A stretch of 64,000 bases of DNA from Nocardia brevicatena NBRC 12119 (lineage in GTDB: Bacteria; Actinomycetota; Actinomycetes; Mycobacteriales; Mycobacteriaceae), in NCBI RefSeq assembly GCF_000308495.1, contig NZ_BAFU01000058.1, positions 110,781-174,780 of the forward strand. Direction: 5' to 3'. Every line of letters begins with the position of its first letter. The stretch's first letter is position 1. Positions 8,177-20,884 of this stretch are shown in pieces. A model generated the notes under the pieces. That model was not told the DNA's origin, did no database searches, and worked only from the letters and a program-made list of their open reading frames with translations. Both the position numbers and the translations under genes were made by a program.

Positions 8177-8779
8177 ATGACGCTACAACATGAGCGGATC
8201 CTGCCGGACCGTTCCGCACGGCTTTCCCTTCGCAGCGGTCCGCCGGCATCGCGGCGGTCGCCGACACCGCGAGCGCCCCGCCCCGGGGTAGTGGACGGGG
8301 CCTGGTGGCCCCGCACACGTGACCTGGTCGCCGAACTGGTCGAGCTGGAGGCGCTGTTCATCGGACAGACAGGCACCATCGACCGCGTCATGTACAACAT
8401 GGACGCCTGGCAAGCGGCGCCGAGACGCACGACGCTCGGCGGACGTTCGGTTCATTTGGACGGCTACCGACATCTGCCCACCCACACGCTCTGCGTCCTG
8501 GGACTGGATCGGACCCGGCTCGTTCTCCTGGTGATCCCCGCGGGCACCGAGACCGTCTCCGCCCAAGCGCTGCTGTCCGCGGCATCCCGACCGGGAAATG
8601 AACTCACCGCCGACGAACTGGTGGCAGCCGACACCCGGGCTGTCCTCGATCGCAGTCAGAACGCGACCGCGCTGCGCCGCTGGGATGACGAAGGCGGCCA
8701 TGGCGCGCCAGTGGACCCGGACACGGACCATCTCCCATCCTTTGCGGGATACCCGACCCCTGCGGGAGGACGGATATGA
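8177..8779 (+). CDS. DUF5994 family protein (200 aa)
   Basis: AGGAG at 8165-8169 fits the ATG at 8177 (a GTG one codon earlier is also possible). The core is recognisable: RPGVVDGAWWPRTRDLVAEL, then MYNMDAWQAAPRRTTLGGRS, VHLDGY and VIPAGTE. A C-terminal extension of about 60 residues rich in Asp and Thr (VAADTRAVLDRSQNATALRR and onward) is absent from the 146-aa paralogue at 3646..4086. The stop overlaps the start of the next DUF5994 gene by ATGA, so the two are translationally coupled. Function is unknown. Confidence 0.87.
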   Translation: MTLQHERILPDRSARLSLRSGPPASRRSPTPRAPRPGVVDGAWWPRTRDLVAELVELEALFIGQTGTIDRVMYNMDAWQAAPRRTTLGGRSVHLDGYRHLPTHTLCVLGLDRTRLVLLVIPAGTETVSAQALLSAASRPGNELTADELVAADTRAVLDRSQNATALRRWDDEGGHGAPVDPDTDHLPSFAGYPTPAGGRI

Positions 8780-9255
8780 CACAGAACCCGCCGCGGGGCA
8801 GGGGCGGTGCCGCCGCCGACCGCGGTCTGGGGCGATTCCAGGCCACCGCCGGTGGTGGACAACCGTTCGACACGCCGACCCGCACACCACGACTGCTGCT
8901 GCGCGACCGTGACGAGCGCTCCGAGGACATCGACGGCGCCTGGTGGCCCAGAACCGACAACCTCACCACCGAACTGCACGACCTGGTGTCCGCGCTCACC
9001 ACGCGACTGGGCGCGACCATCCGGATCACCTTCGACTGGAATTCGCTGAGCCTGACCCAACGGGCCATCGACGCTCCCGACGGGATCGAGGTTTCCGGTC
9101 CGCTTCCCGACCAGCCGCCCCAGGTGATGTATGTCTTCGGTCCGCACGATCGGCGCCTACGACTGCTGGTGATCGACCCCGCCACCCACACAGCCCGCGC
9201 CGAAGCACAGATGCGCAAGGCCGCAGGCACCATCGCCAACCCTCCGAGACCATGA
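8776..9255 (+). CDS. DUF5994 family protein (159 aa)
   Basis: The ATG overlaps the preceding stop (ATGA). The protein has a Gly-rich N-terminus, then TPTRTPRLLLRDRDERSEDI, DGAWWPRTDNLTTELHDLV and a C-terminal part with FDWNSLSLTQRAIDAPDGI. It is clearly the paralogue of 3207..3656, with the same LTTELH and FDWN segments. Thus each of the two DUF5994 loci is a pair of one type-1 and one type-2 protein, suggesting that the two act together. No catalytic motif is evident. Confidence 0.85.
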   Translation: MTQNPPRGRGGAAADRGLGRFQATAGGGQPFDTPTRTPRLLLRDRDERSEDIDGAWWPRTDNLTTELHDLVSALTTRLGATIRITFDWNSLSLTQRAIDAPDGIEVSGPLPDQPPQVMYVFGPHDRRLRLLVIDPATHTARAEAQMRKAAGTIANPPRP

Positions 9256-9344
9256 ACCGCCCCGGGACCCACCGTCACGGCCGACCACGGCGCCTTGCCC
9301 TGCCCGCCGCTACCCGGTGGTGAGGCTCCTCGGCATCGACCACC

Positions 9345-9600
9345 TCGTATCGCCACCGGCACCGACAACGACACTCGTTCGTCGCGGGCGTCGGGATCAC
9401 GTAGCGGCGTGTCCCGCCCAGGTCGGGCAGGTAGAAGCCGTAATGCCCGTCGATGCCGATGTGGGGTGCGTATGAACGGCGACAACCGTGCCACGTCCGC
9501 GTCGAGCACCGGATGCTTCTGCGGGCGAAGCACGGCGGACGCTCGGCCCATGTAGACGGTTTTCCACAACACCACGCAGTTGAAGGTGTGTGCAATCCGC
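9345..9600 (-). pseudogene. C-terminal remnant of a second Tn3-family transposase
   Basis: Read on the minus strand, the frames give HTFNCVVLWKTVYMGRASAV, then QKHPVLDADVARLSPFIRTP, and after a frame change HIGIDGHYGFYLPDLGG. This is the end of a Tn3 transposase (NxxVLWNTxY, DEDVARLSP and HINxxGRYxF in the family). It differs from the larger remnant next to it, which has its own C-terminus, so it belongs to another element. Only about 85 codons remain and they are frameshifted. Confidence 0.65.
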
Positions 9601-9687
9601 GACGAGACCCGCAGTCTCGTCGAAGAACTCGTCGCCGAGTTGCTGCCCGCCCGCACCTGAGGCGCACCCGCGGGCCGCGTGCGGCGA

Positions 9688-11653
9688 TCAGAACAGGGTG
9701 TCGCAGGCCTGCAGCGGCCGGTACCCGGTCGGACCGAGCGCGGCGAGCTCGGCGTCGATATCGACCTCGATCGCGCCGAAGAACTCGATCGCGCCGAAGA
9801 AGTTGATGTTCTCGCTGTGCGCAGGCGAGATGTGAGCCAGCACATCGGCATCGATGCGGCGGCCCTGACGGCGTATCTGCTCGACCGCGATCTGTCGTCC
9901 AGGCGATCACCGCATTCGTGGCCAGGGTCAAACACCAGGCCTGCTCGGTCTGGGCTTCCGGGTGACGGGCCCGGAAGGCGCCTTCGTGGGCGTAGATGAG
10001 GCCGCGTTTGAGGGCGTGGATGGATTCGCCCTTATTGAGCTGGCGCGAGATCCTGCGCCGGTAGTCCGGGTCGGTCAGGTACCGGCAGGCGTAGATGGTG
10101 CGGCGCATCGCGCCGTACTCCTTGAGCGCCGCCGCCAGAGCGTTCTGCCGGCCCGACGCCGACAGCTTGCCGACCAGCAGCGACGCGGTGGCATGCCCGA
10201 ACTTCAGCGACCCGGCCAATCTGATCAGGTCGTCGTAGTGTTCGGCGATCAAATCCAGATTCAGTTTGCGGGTCAGCAACGGCTCAGCGTGCGGGAACCG
10301 CATGTCGGCCTCGGCGCGCGGCACCGGTCGGTGCAAGGTGATCTTGCCCAGGTCCCGGATGCACGGGGACAGCTGCATCCCGAGCAGATCGAACAGCGCG
10401 AAGTTCACCAGGGTGACCCTGTGAGTGTCGGTCGCGTGCTCGGTGATCGGCAGATCGGTCGCGTTGCCGAGGATTTCATCCAGCACGTAGTGGGCTTCGC
10501 GGCGGGTGGTGACGATCACCTTGGTGCCGTAGGTGGTGTGCTGATCGGTCACATGAGTGTAGGTCGACAGGCCCTCCTCGGCGAACCACAGGTTCACCGC
10601 GCGGGCGGTGGTGGATTTGCCGCGGGTGGGGAACCGCTGCCCGTCCGAGGACGACAGAGTGCCGGTCCCGAACACCATGGTCAGCGGCAGCCTCTGGTGG
10701 TAGCCGATGATCGCCAGGTTCGCCGCGCGCAGCGTCTCCTCCCGCACGTACCACTCCGACGTCCAGGCGAGGATGTCGTAGGAGATGCCGGACGCCTCCG
10801 CCATCCGCATGAGCCCCAGATTCGTGGAATAGGCCAGCAGCACCGCGATCAGATTGCGTTTCAACTCCGGGCTGCGGGCCTGCTCCTGATCGAACAGCGC
10901 CACCACCTCATCGAGCACATCGGTCCCCGACTGCGCCAGCACCGTCAACAAGATCGGATACCGACGCTCCGGATCACGACGTTCCAGAGCCTGCGGAGTC
11001 AGGCGGCGGCCCAGCATGGCCAGGAACCGACGACGCTCGGCGGGCAGCACCGACAGATCGAGGGCGTCCGCGCCCAGGCCGCGCACAAACCCCAGCTTCT
11101 CGACCTCGTTGCGCACTGCGGCCGCGGATGCCTCCACAGGGCCGGTCGCCAGCCACCGCAACCGTGACATCCGTATCGAAGCATCGGTGACCAGCAAGCC
11201 GTCCAACTCCACGCCGAGAGCAGATACTCACACCCCAACCGGAACAACAACGTCGGCGAATCATGCTCCATCGCCCGCACCAACAAGAACTCGTCCAGCT
11301 CCTTCAACTCCATCGCACCCGCCGAACGCCAGCCCAGATACCAGGCGACCAGCCGCAGATGCTCGGAACGCGTCTGCGCCCGCCGACCATACGAACCGAT
11401 CAGCGCCGCATCAACGTTCAACTGCTCCACCAACCGCGCCACCACTACCGGCGGCGCGGCCGCCACCTTGTCCGGCACGAACCCCAACCACGGCAACGTG
11501 CACAACGCCACCGACAAACCCAGCCGGTCCACGCCCCCGCACCGGCGCGACGAACACAACATCGGCCGGGCTCAGCGTGAAGAACCGGAACAACTCCTCG
11601 CGGCCGACCTCCGGAAACCCGCGCAGCCGCGCCAACTCCTCGTCCGCGAACAT
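9688..11653 (-). pseudogene. Tn3-family transposase with several frameshifts
   Basis: The remnant starts near MFADEELARLRGFPEVGREE and continues, after a shift near 11530, with LGLSVALCTLPWLGFVPDKV and the rest of the N-terminal DUF4158 domain. After a shift near 11220 the long central frame carries the DDE domain: SSSDGQRFPTRGK, THVTDQHTTYGTKV and NKGESIHALKRG supply the Asp, Asp and Glu. A third lesion at about 9920, with loss of a few codons after NAVIAWTT, separates the last 68 codons (VEQIRRQGRRIDADVLAHIS to DTLF). The catalytic residues survive but the reading frame does not. No intact resolvase or terminal repeats were recognised. Confidence 0.85.
9766..9801 (-). repeat. 18-bp tandem duplication inside the Tn3 transposase remnant
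   Basis: CTCGATCGCGCCGAAGAA occurs twice head to tail (9766-9783 and 9784-9801). On the coding strand it duplicates the six residues FFGAIE. It keeps frame and looks like replication slippage. Confidence 0.8.
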
Positions 11654-12132
11654 CCACGTCGCCACGAAACCCGACCTCCAGCACACCGACCAACCTCATC
11701 GGCAGCCAAGCCGAGCACCAAACACGACGCCCCGCAGCCCGAACCCGCCATCACCGCTGGTCCAGGCAACTTCGTTGTTTTCCGCGCGACTACTACCGGA
11801 ACCCCGAGTCGGGTACCGGACCCGCCATCAGAGGACGGTGAGGGTACCGACGAACATGCCGACCAGGTCGTCGAGTTCGCGTCGACCGCGTCCGACCCCT
11901 CGACGGGCTCGCGGTATGTGTGCGAATCGATTGCCGGGGGATGAATTCCAAGAGGGGGATTCGACCACGCGGAAAGCGGTGTTACGCGCGCTATAGGTGA
12001 GTCACCACCGTTTCTGTCAACCCCTTGTTTTGAACTAGTTACCTACTCTAAATTCACTAGCTGCATGTTCATTATTTCGAGATGCTCACTTCACCCTCCG
12101 GCAGGCGAGCATCCATCCAGCTTGGAGGTTAC
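11654..12132. other. intergenic region upstream of the MHYT gene
   Basis: No convincing gene is visible in this 479-base stretch. The last 100 bases before the MHYT gene are markedly AT-rich, unlike the surroundings, and probably contain its promoter. The left part is GC-rich and may include an end of the decayed Tn3 element, but no 38-bp terminal repeat was identified. Confidence 0.5.
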
Positions 12133-12912
12133 GTGCTGGAGATCGACCACTTAAGTCACGGGTGGCTGACGCCCGTGGTCGCCTACATCATGTCGTTCAC
12201 CGGATCGTTGCTCGGCCTGCGCTGCATGGCCCGCGTCCGGGACGGTTCCCCCCGAAACGGCTGGCTCATCGCCGCCGCGGTCGCCATCGGCGGTACCGGT
12301 ATCTGGGTCATGCATTTCGTGGCGATGCTCGGTTTCCGGATCAATGGGGCCTCGATCCGTTATGACGTGCCCGTCACCATATTCAGCGCGATCGTCGCCA
12401 TGCTCGTGGTGTGGGTCGGACTGGCCCTGACCCAACAGCGAGCGCTCGGCGTCTCCGCGCTGCTGCTCGGCGGCACCATCGCCGGCGCGGGAGTGGGCGT
12501 CATGCACTACTCCGGTATGTATGCCATGAAAACCGATGCGGTGATCGGCTACGACGGGCAGATCGTCATCCTCTCGCTGGTGATTGCCGTGGTCGCGTCG
12601 ATCGCCGCGCTCTGGTTCACCCTGCACGTGCGCGGCACGCTCGCCACCATCGGAGCGGCGCTGGTCATGGGTATCGCGGTCGCCGGAATGCATTACACCG
12701 GCATGTTCGCCATGCACGCCCATCACAGCGGACAGTCGCACACCCCGTCGGGCGCCGGGGCGGCGCAGCTGCTGACGCCGCTGATCGTGACCGTCAGTCT
12801 GATCACCGTGGGCATGCTGCTACATCTGGGAATCACCGAGGCGAACGAGCCGAACCAGCAACCGCTCCGGCGTTCCCGCGCCGCCGAGCACCACTGGCCC
12901 ACCAGGGGCTGA
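12133..12912 (+). CDS. MHYT-domain integral membrane sensor
   Basis: The protein has seven predicted membrane helices and three copies of the MHYT signature at helix ends: MHFVAML, MHYSGMY and MHYTGMF. The domain is predicted to bind a metal (copper was proposed) and to sense oxygen, CO or NO. Here it stands alone, without the GGDEF/EAL or kinase module found in other bacteria. The GTG at 12133 (VLEIDHLSHGWLTPVVAYIM) follows GGAGG and matches the usual start of actinobacterial MHYT proteins. An in-frame ATG 17 codons upstream has no ribosome binding site. The C-terminal tail is basic and cytoplasmic. Confidence 0.88.
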   Translation: MLEIDHLSHGWLTPVVAYIMSFTGSLLGLRCMARVRDGSPRNGWLIAAAVAIGGTGIWVMHFVAMLGFRINGASIRYDVPVTIFSAIVAMLVVWVGLALTQQRALGVSALLLGGTIAGAGVGVMHYSGMYAMKTDAVIGYDGQIVILSLVIAVVASIAALWFTLHVRGTLATIGAALVMGIAVAGMHYTGMFAMHAHHSGQSHTPSGAGAAQLLTPLIVTVSLITVGMLLHLGITEANEPNQQPLRRSRAAEHHWPTRG

Positions 12913-13074
12913 ACACCTCCCCGCGACCCGGTCGAGCAATGCGCGAGGTCGCACGGTATTCGGGACGAGCCGGCACAGAACCCGACCCGGGCGGAGTTCT
13001 CGGACCCACCGGCACGGATCGACGGTGACCCACCGGCCGACAACTTCGCCGCAGGTCCCGGATAGGCTCGCAGG

Positions 13075-14226
13075 GTGCGCAGGCAGATCATCGTGGACGT
13101 CGATACCGGGGTGGACGATTCCCTGGCCCTGCTCTATCTCCTGGCGAGCCCGGAAGCCGAGATCGTCGGAATAGCGTCCACCGCGGGGAACGTGGGCGCC
13201 GCGCAGGTCGCGGTGAACAACCTGGCGTGGCTCGAACTGTGCCGGGCACCCGAGATCGAGGTGGCGCTCGGGGCGGCCCGGCCGCTGGCCGTGCCCCTGC
13301 GCACCACCGAGGACACACACGGACCGCACGGTGTCGGATACGCGGAACTCCCGGCGCCGACGCGGCGGGTATCGGACCGGTCCGCGGCCCGCATGTGGGT
13401 AGATCTGGTGCGGGAACGCCCCGGACAGATCGTCGGACTGTGCACCGGCCCGCTCACCAACCTCGCACTCGCGCTCCGGGAGGAACCACGGCTACCGCTG
13501 CTGTTGCGCCGACTGGTCGTCATGGGCGGGGCGTTCAACCATCCCGGCAACACCACCCCCACCAATGAATGGAACGTACACGTGGACCCCGAGGCCGCGA
13601 AAGCGGTTTTCGATGCCTTCTCCACCGCACCGGCGGACCGGCGGCCGCTGGTCTGCGCGCTCGATATCACCGAAACCATCGAGATGCGCCCCGAGCATCT
13701 GCTCCGGCTCGCCCGGCGCGCGGGCAGCGTTCCACACGAGATACTGTCACCCGACTGCCCGCCGAACACCCGGTCGACGGCAAGCAATCCCATCGTGCGG
13801 TATCTGACCGATGCGGTGCGGTTCTACTTCGACTTCCACCACTCCTACGACCTGGGCTATCTGGCGCATATGCACGACCCGTTCGCCGCGGCGGTCGCCC
13901 TCGATCCGGCCCTTGCCCACACGCGTTCCGCCACGGTGGATGTCGAACTGGCCGGCACGATCACCCGGGCCACCACCGTCGCGGACTGGGCCGGAATGTG
14001 GGGCCGCGAACCCAATGCCGAGATCGTGGTGGGTACCGATCCGGAACTCTTCTTCGACCGAATGATCACCCGAATCGGCGATTTCGCCCGCGCCCTCTAT
14101 CCCCTCGAAGCACCCGCCCCGCATCACCGCGACGGGTGCCCGGCCGCGTCGAGCCCGGGGGCACAGGTCTCCCGGGCGCCCCGCGATACCGACCTGCGTG
14201 ACCTGGCGAGACCACGGGAGGCGTGA
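13075..14226 (+). CDS. nucleoside hydrolase (IunH/RihA family)
   Basis: This cytosolic enzyme should hydrolyse ribonucleosides to base and ribose. The calcium-binding N-terminal signature DVDTGVDDSLAL is intact, as are the mid-protein VVMGGAF and NEWNVHVDPEAA segments, and the late Asp ligand in MHDPFAAAVAL. The length of 383 aa is some 50 residues above the family norm because of a Pro-rich C-terminal tail. A GTG start at 13075 is the only good choice. Its stop overlaps the next start by one base (TGATG), so it is co-translated with an amidohydrolase, which suggests a shared catabolic role in nucleobase or nucleoside salvage. Confidence 0.9.
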   Translation: MRRQIIVDVDTGVDDSLALLYLLASPEAEIVGIASTAGNVGAAQVAVNNLAWLELCRAPEIEVALGAARPLAVPLRTTEDTHGPHGVGYAELPAPTRRVSDRSAARMWVDLVRERPGQIVGLCTGPLTNLALALREEPRLPLLLRRLVVMGGAFNHPGNTTPTNEWNVHVDPEAAKAVFDAFSTAPADRRPLVCALDITETIEMRPEHLLRLARRAGSVPHEILSPDCPPNTRSTASNPIVRYLTDAVRFYFDFHHSYDLGYLAHMHDPFAAAVALDPALAHTRSATVDVELAGTITRATTVADWAGMWGREPNAEIVVGTDPELFFDRMITRIGDFARALYPLEAPAPHHRDGCPAASSPGAQVSRAPRDTDLRDLARPREA

Positions 14227-15104
14227 TGGGCGACGACCACGTGTATCTGACGAACTTCCGCGAACGCCTGGGGCTGCCGGGGATCATCGACGTGCACACG
14301 CATTTCATGCCCGAACGGGTGATGCGCAAGGTGTGGGCGTATTTCGACTCGGCGGGCCCGCTGACGGGGCGGCCGTGGCCGATCACCTACCGTGACGATG
14401 AAGCGGTGCGCTTGGAAACGCTGCGCGGCTTCGGCGTACGCGCCTTCTCCTCGCTGGTGTATCCGCACAAACCGCGGATGGCGGAATGGCTGAACGGATG
14501 GACCGCCGAATTCGCCGCACGGGTACCCGACTGTCTGCACACCGCCACCTTCTATCCGGAACCGGAGGCGGTGGCCTATGTGGACACGGCGCTGTCGGAG
14601 GGTGCACGGATCTTCAAGGCGCATATCCAGGTCGGCGACTACGATCCGCGGAACCCGCTGCTCGACCCGGTCTGGGGGGCGCTGGAGGACGCGGGTGTGC
14701 CGGTGATCGTGCACTGCGGCTCCGGCCCGGCACCCGGAACGTTCACCGGTCCGGGGCCGATCGCCGAGGTGCTCCGTCGGTTCCCGCGGCTGCGGCTGAT
14801 CGTGGCGCATATGGGCATGCCGGAGTACACGGAGTTCTTCGAACTGGCCGAGCGGTATCGAAACGTCCTGCTCGATACCACCATGGTGTTCACCGATTTC
14901 ACCGAGGAGGATGTCCCTTTCCCATCGGCCGATCGACCCCGACTACGCGACCTGGGCGAACGGATTCTGTTCGGCAGCGATTTCCCGAATATCCCCCACC
15001 CGTACCACCACGCCGTCGCGGCGCTGGAACGGCTCGATCTCGGAGACGAGTGGCTGCGGGCGGTCTGTTACGGCAATGCCGCGACACTGTTCGGAGTCGC
15101 CTGA
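14226..15104 (+). CDS. amidohydrolase 2 family metal-dependent hydrolase
   Basis: The TIM-barrel amidohydrolase-2 (ACMSD-like) fold is indicated by the metal motif DVHTHFM near the N-terminus, VIVHCGSGPAPG in the middle, LIVAHMGMPEY, and the late FGSDFPNIPHPYH with the conserved Asp. Members of this family decarboxylate or hydrolyse small carboxylates, or are uncharacterised. The ATG at 14226 sits four bases after GGGAGG and overlaps the nucleoside hydrolase stop. The substrate is not predictable, but the coupling suggests a product of nucleoside breakdown. Confidence 0.88.
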   Translation: MGDDHVYLTNFRERLGLPGIIDVHTHFMPERVMRKVWAYFDSAGPLTGRPWPITYRDDEAVRLETLRGFGVRAFSSLVYPHKPRMAEWLNGWTAEFAARVPDCLHTATFYPEPEAVAYVDTALSEGARIFKAHIQVGDYDPRNPLLDPVWGALEDAGVPVIVHCGSGPAPGTFTGPGPIAEVLRRFPRLRLIVAHMGMPEYTEFFELAERYRNVLLDTTMVFTDFTEEDVPFPSADRPRLRDLGERILFGSDFPNIPHPYHHAVAALERLDLGDEWLRAVCYGNAATLFGVA

Positions 15105-15555
15105 GCATCTCTTTGTCGTATCGTTTTCGGCTGTTTCCCTATATGTGGGAATTTAAATAGTTAGATGCGCATATCCAAGTAGTGACATTTAATTTCCGAA
15201 CAGCGCGCACTGCTCCCCAAGCGGAAGTAGACCGTCGACCCACGGTTCGCCACCTTGCACCGGAGAGCCTCGTCGATGAATGGAACCGGCCGGGTGCGTG
15301 GAACCCGCAATCTATGCCCGGACCCGGTCGTGCTGTCGACCGTCTGCTCGACCTCACCCTCGGGACGAAACCGGACAACCGAAACGAACAGGCCGCGGAC
15401 GACCGAGCGCCCTGGAGTGAAGTGGGCAGGACACCCTGTCCGACCCCGAACCAGGAATCTCGGCCACATCGGCACCGCGCCGGGCCGACAACACCCGATC
15501 CGGAACACCGAAGAGCTCGGAAGCAGGTTCCCGAGCCGGCCGGGATCGCACGGGC
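15105..15555. other. intergenic region between convergent genes, no gene seen
   Basis: The amidohydrolase and meaB genes converge on this 451-base stretch. Its first 90 bases are AT-rich, the rest GC-rich. Frames on both strands lack start signals and do not resemble proteins. No strong hairpin was found. Confidence 0.5.
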
Positions 15556-16548
15556 TCAACTGTCGAAGGCGTCCAGAAGTTGTTCCGCGGCCAAGGCTGC
15601 GGTGAGCGTCCCTTCGCGGACCTGCCGCTCCACGTTGCCGCGTATGGCCTTGACCTTCGGGTTGTCCCCCAACCGGCGCAGCAACTGGTCGTGCACCATC
15701 GTCCAGGTCCAGTCCACCTGCTGGCGACGGCGCTTCTCGTCGAATTCCCCGGCGTCGGTGAGCACCCGACGGTGTTCCAGCACGGTAGACCAGAATTTCT
15801 CCAGGCCCACCCCCTCCAGACCGCTCATGGTGAGCACCGGCGGCCGCCACAGCGCGTCGTGCGGATGAATCAACCGCAGCGCACCCGATAGTTCCCGGGC
15901 GGCGGCCTTGGCCTCGACCTCGTGTTTGCCGTCGGCCTTGTTCACCGCGACCAGGTCAGCGAGCTCGAGCACACCTTTCTTGATGCCCTGGAGCTGATCG
16001 CCGGTACGGGCGAGGGTGAGGAAGCAGAAGACGTCCACCATATTGGCGACGGTCACCTCGGACTGCCCAACGCCGACCGTTTCCACGAGGATCACGTCGT
16101 AACCGGCGGCCTCCAGCAGCACGATGGTTTCGCGGGTGGCCTTGGCGACACCGCCGAGAGTGCCGGCGGTGGGTGAAGGCCGGATGTAGGCGTTCGGTTC
16201 CACCGCCAGCCGCGCCATCCGGGTCTTGTCGCCGAGGATGGACCCGCCGGTGCGGGTGGACGACGGGTCCACGGCCAAGACCGCCACCCGGTGCCCCTGC
16301 CCGATCAGATACATCCCCATCGAATCGATGAAGGTGGATTTCCCGACACCGGGCACCCCGGTGATCCCGACCCGATTCGACAGCACCTCCCCCCGGGCGG
16401 GGGTGAGCTGCAGCAGCAACTGTTGGGCCAGCTCACGGTGGTCGGCCCGGGTGGATTCGACCAGGGTGATCGCCCGCGCCAGGGCGGCCCGCTCGCCGGA
16501 GCCGACCGCCTGCGCGAGCGCGTCGACATCAATGACGCGCTTGTTCAT
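15556..16548 (-). CDS. meaB: methylmalonyl-CoA mutase-associated GTPase MeaB
   Basis: This G3E-family P-loop GTPase (330 aa) gates loading and repair of the cobalamin cofactor of methylmalonyl-CoA mutase. The Walker A motif GVPGVGKST lies near residue 70. DPSS followed by [11 protein letters not shown], then ETVGVGQSE (the G3 region), and VNKADG (the NKxD motif) follow in order. The C-terminal part is the dimerisation arm typical of MeaB/ArgK. The gene begins seven bases after mutB, and the order mutA-mutB-meaB on the minus strand is that of mycobacteria (Rv1492-Rv1493-Rv1496), here without intervening genes. Confidence 0.95.
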   Translation of the reverse strand: MNKRVIDVDALAQAVGSGERAALARAITLVESTRADHRELAQQLLLQLTPARGEVLSNRVGITGVPGVGKSTFIDSMGMYLIGQGHRVAVLAVDPSSTRTGGSILGDKTRMARLAVEPNAYIRPSPTAGTLGGVAKATRETIVLLEAAGYDVILVETVGVGQSEVTVANMVDVFCFLTLARTGDQLQGIKKGVLELADLVAVNKADGKHEVEAKAAARELSGALRLIHPHDALWRPPVLTMSGLEGVGLEKFWSTVLEHRRVLTDAGEFDEKRRRQQVDWTWTMVHDQLLRRLGDNPKVKAIRGNVERQVREGTLTAALAAEQLLDAFDS

Positions 16549-16555
16549 TCCCGGG

Positions 16556-18828
<2,273 letters not shown>

Positions 18829-18829
<1 letters not shown>

Positions 18830-20703
18830 CAGGCTCCCACCTTCTCCAGCAGGTCGCTCAGCGCGGCGACCGCGTCGATCCGCGCCGTCAGGTATCCGTC
18901 CGGATGCCGTGCCGGGTCCACATCGGCGAGTGCCTTGGCCTGACCCGCAACCAGCACGGCCTCCACGCCGGCGGCACGCAGCAGCTGCACCGCGGGTCCG
19001 GCCTCGGTGGCATAGCGGGCGTCCGTACCGCACAGCACCGCGATCCGCGCACCGGATTCCTTGGCGGCGGCGGTGATTCCGTCACCTTCCAGCGGGCCCG
19101 GGTTGATGGATTCGATACCGCCTGAGGCCAGCAGGTTGGCGATGAAGGTCACCCGCGCATTGTGCTCGGCCACCTTGCCCAACGGCACCAACAGCGCTTG
19201 GGGACGGGTGCCGTGCCGCGCCAGATAGGCATCGGAGCGATCACGCAGCGCCTCGAACGCGGCGCCGTAGCCGTTACCGGGGCCCGCGGCGCGGGCGGTC
19301 TCCGACAGCGGCGGCTCACTCGGATTCGGGAATTCGTTCACACCGGTGACCGCGGTCTTGCGGTGGGCGATATCGGTCTCCCGCGCGGTCTTGGTCGCAG
19401 CGATACGCTCGGCCGGCATGCCGGACTCCAGCGCCGCCCGATAACCGCCGGCGGCCTCGATCTCCTGCATGAACTCCCATGCCGCGGCCGCCATCTCGGC
19501 GGTGAGGCTCTCTACATACCAGGAGCCCGCCCCTGGATCCTGGACGTGTCCGAGGTGGGATTCCTCGAGCAGCAGCAGCTGGGTGTTACGCGCCATCCGC
19601 TCCGAGAACGTCCGCGATACGCCGAGTTCGCCTGGGGGAAGCGCGGAATCGAACGGGAGCACGGTCACGGTGTCGGCACCGCCGACACCGGCACCGAAGG
19701 CGGCCAGGGTGGTACGCAGCAGGTTCACCCAGGGGTCGCGGCGGCTCATCATGGCCGCCGAGGTCACCGCGTGCTGTGGTGCCGCACCCTCGGAGGAGGC
19801 ACCACAGACATGCGCGACCCGGGCCCACAACTGCCGGGCGGCACGGAATTTGGCGACGGTCGCGAACTGGTCGTCGGTGGCGGCGAAACGGAACTCCACC
19901 TGCCGCAGCGCCCGAGCCGCCGGCATCTGTCCCGTCAATGCGCGCAGGTACTCCAGACCGGCGGCCACGGCCGCACCCAATTCCTGGATATCGGCGGCGC
20001 CGGCATCGTGGAAGACGGTACCGTCCACGGTGATCGCCCGCACGCTCTCGGCCCGGGCAGCGGACCGCGCGGCCAGGGATACCGCGTCCGCGAGATCGAT
20101 ATTCTCGATCCCGGCGAACCGGTCGGTCAGCGGGGCGGCACCCAACCCGATGCGGATATCGGTGCGTTCTCGAGCGCCGTAACCGTCGAGGACCTCGAAA
20201 ATCGCTGTCGCGGCCTCACGCACCGCGGTCCCGGCGTACAGGGTCAGCGGCGCCAGTTCGAACAGCAGACCGGACAGCGCCGCGGGCAGGTCCGCTACCG
20301 GCACCCCGTGGTCGCCGACACCCAGCCAGATCGCGCTCAGGCCGTTCTCCAGCCCGGACAGGATCTCTTGGTTGGCCGCCGCGGCATTCTCGGCGCCGAT
20401 CCGAGCGCTGACATACCAGCCACGGTGCACATCCCGAGTGGCCGAACCGCCACGGACGAACGGATACGCGCCGGGCAGCGGCTGTTCGGGCAGCTCATCG
20501 CGACGGGTGTACAGCGGGGCGATGGTCAGCCCGTCGTAGGTGGTCTGGTTCAGCAGCTTTTCCGGCTCCGCACCGAGTTCGGCGGCATCGACCTTGCGGG
20601 CCTTGGCCAGTACGCCCGCCACGCCCTTGCGCCAGGCGGGGTATTCGGGCACCGCGGACGAACCGGGGTCCGCTCCGGCCGCGGGCTCTGAAGCAATCGC
20701 CAT
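18829..20703 (-). CDS. mutA: methylmalonyl-CoA mutase small (beta) subunit
   Basis: The 624-aa protein is homologous to MutB over the barrel ([20 protein letters not shown] and GSWYVESLT match the alpha subunit) but lacks the cobalamin-binding DxHxxG: the equivalent place reads AEHNAR. It is the non-catalytic partner that supports the heterodimer. The ATG at 20703 follows a stretch with AGGG. It is the first gene of the mutA-mutB-meaB unit, and a divergent TVP38 gene lies 181 bases away. Confidence 0.96.
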
Positions 20704-20884
20704 ACCCTGTTTCCCTCATTCTCGTTCCAGTACGAGCGCACCGTTTTGTACGCAGGTACCTTCGCATCCGCCCAGCTCAGCGAATACTTTGGTTAACGAG
20801 CATTCAGCCCGTTTCCTCCGATGCTAGCGGCCGACGTCACACCATCTCCCCCTACCCGCCACTACCGGCGGGTAACCTCGGCCG

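Noticed and set aside
12010-12080. iron box in the AT-rich region before the MHYT gene
   Set aside because: TTAGAGTAGGTAACTAG resembles the iron box only loosely, with mismatches across the core.
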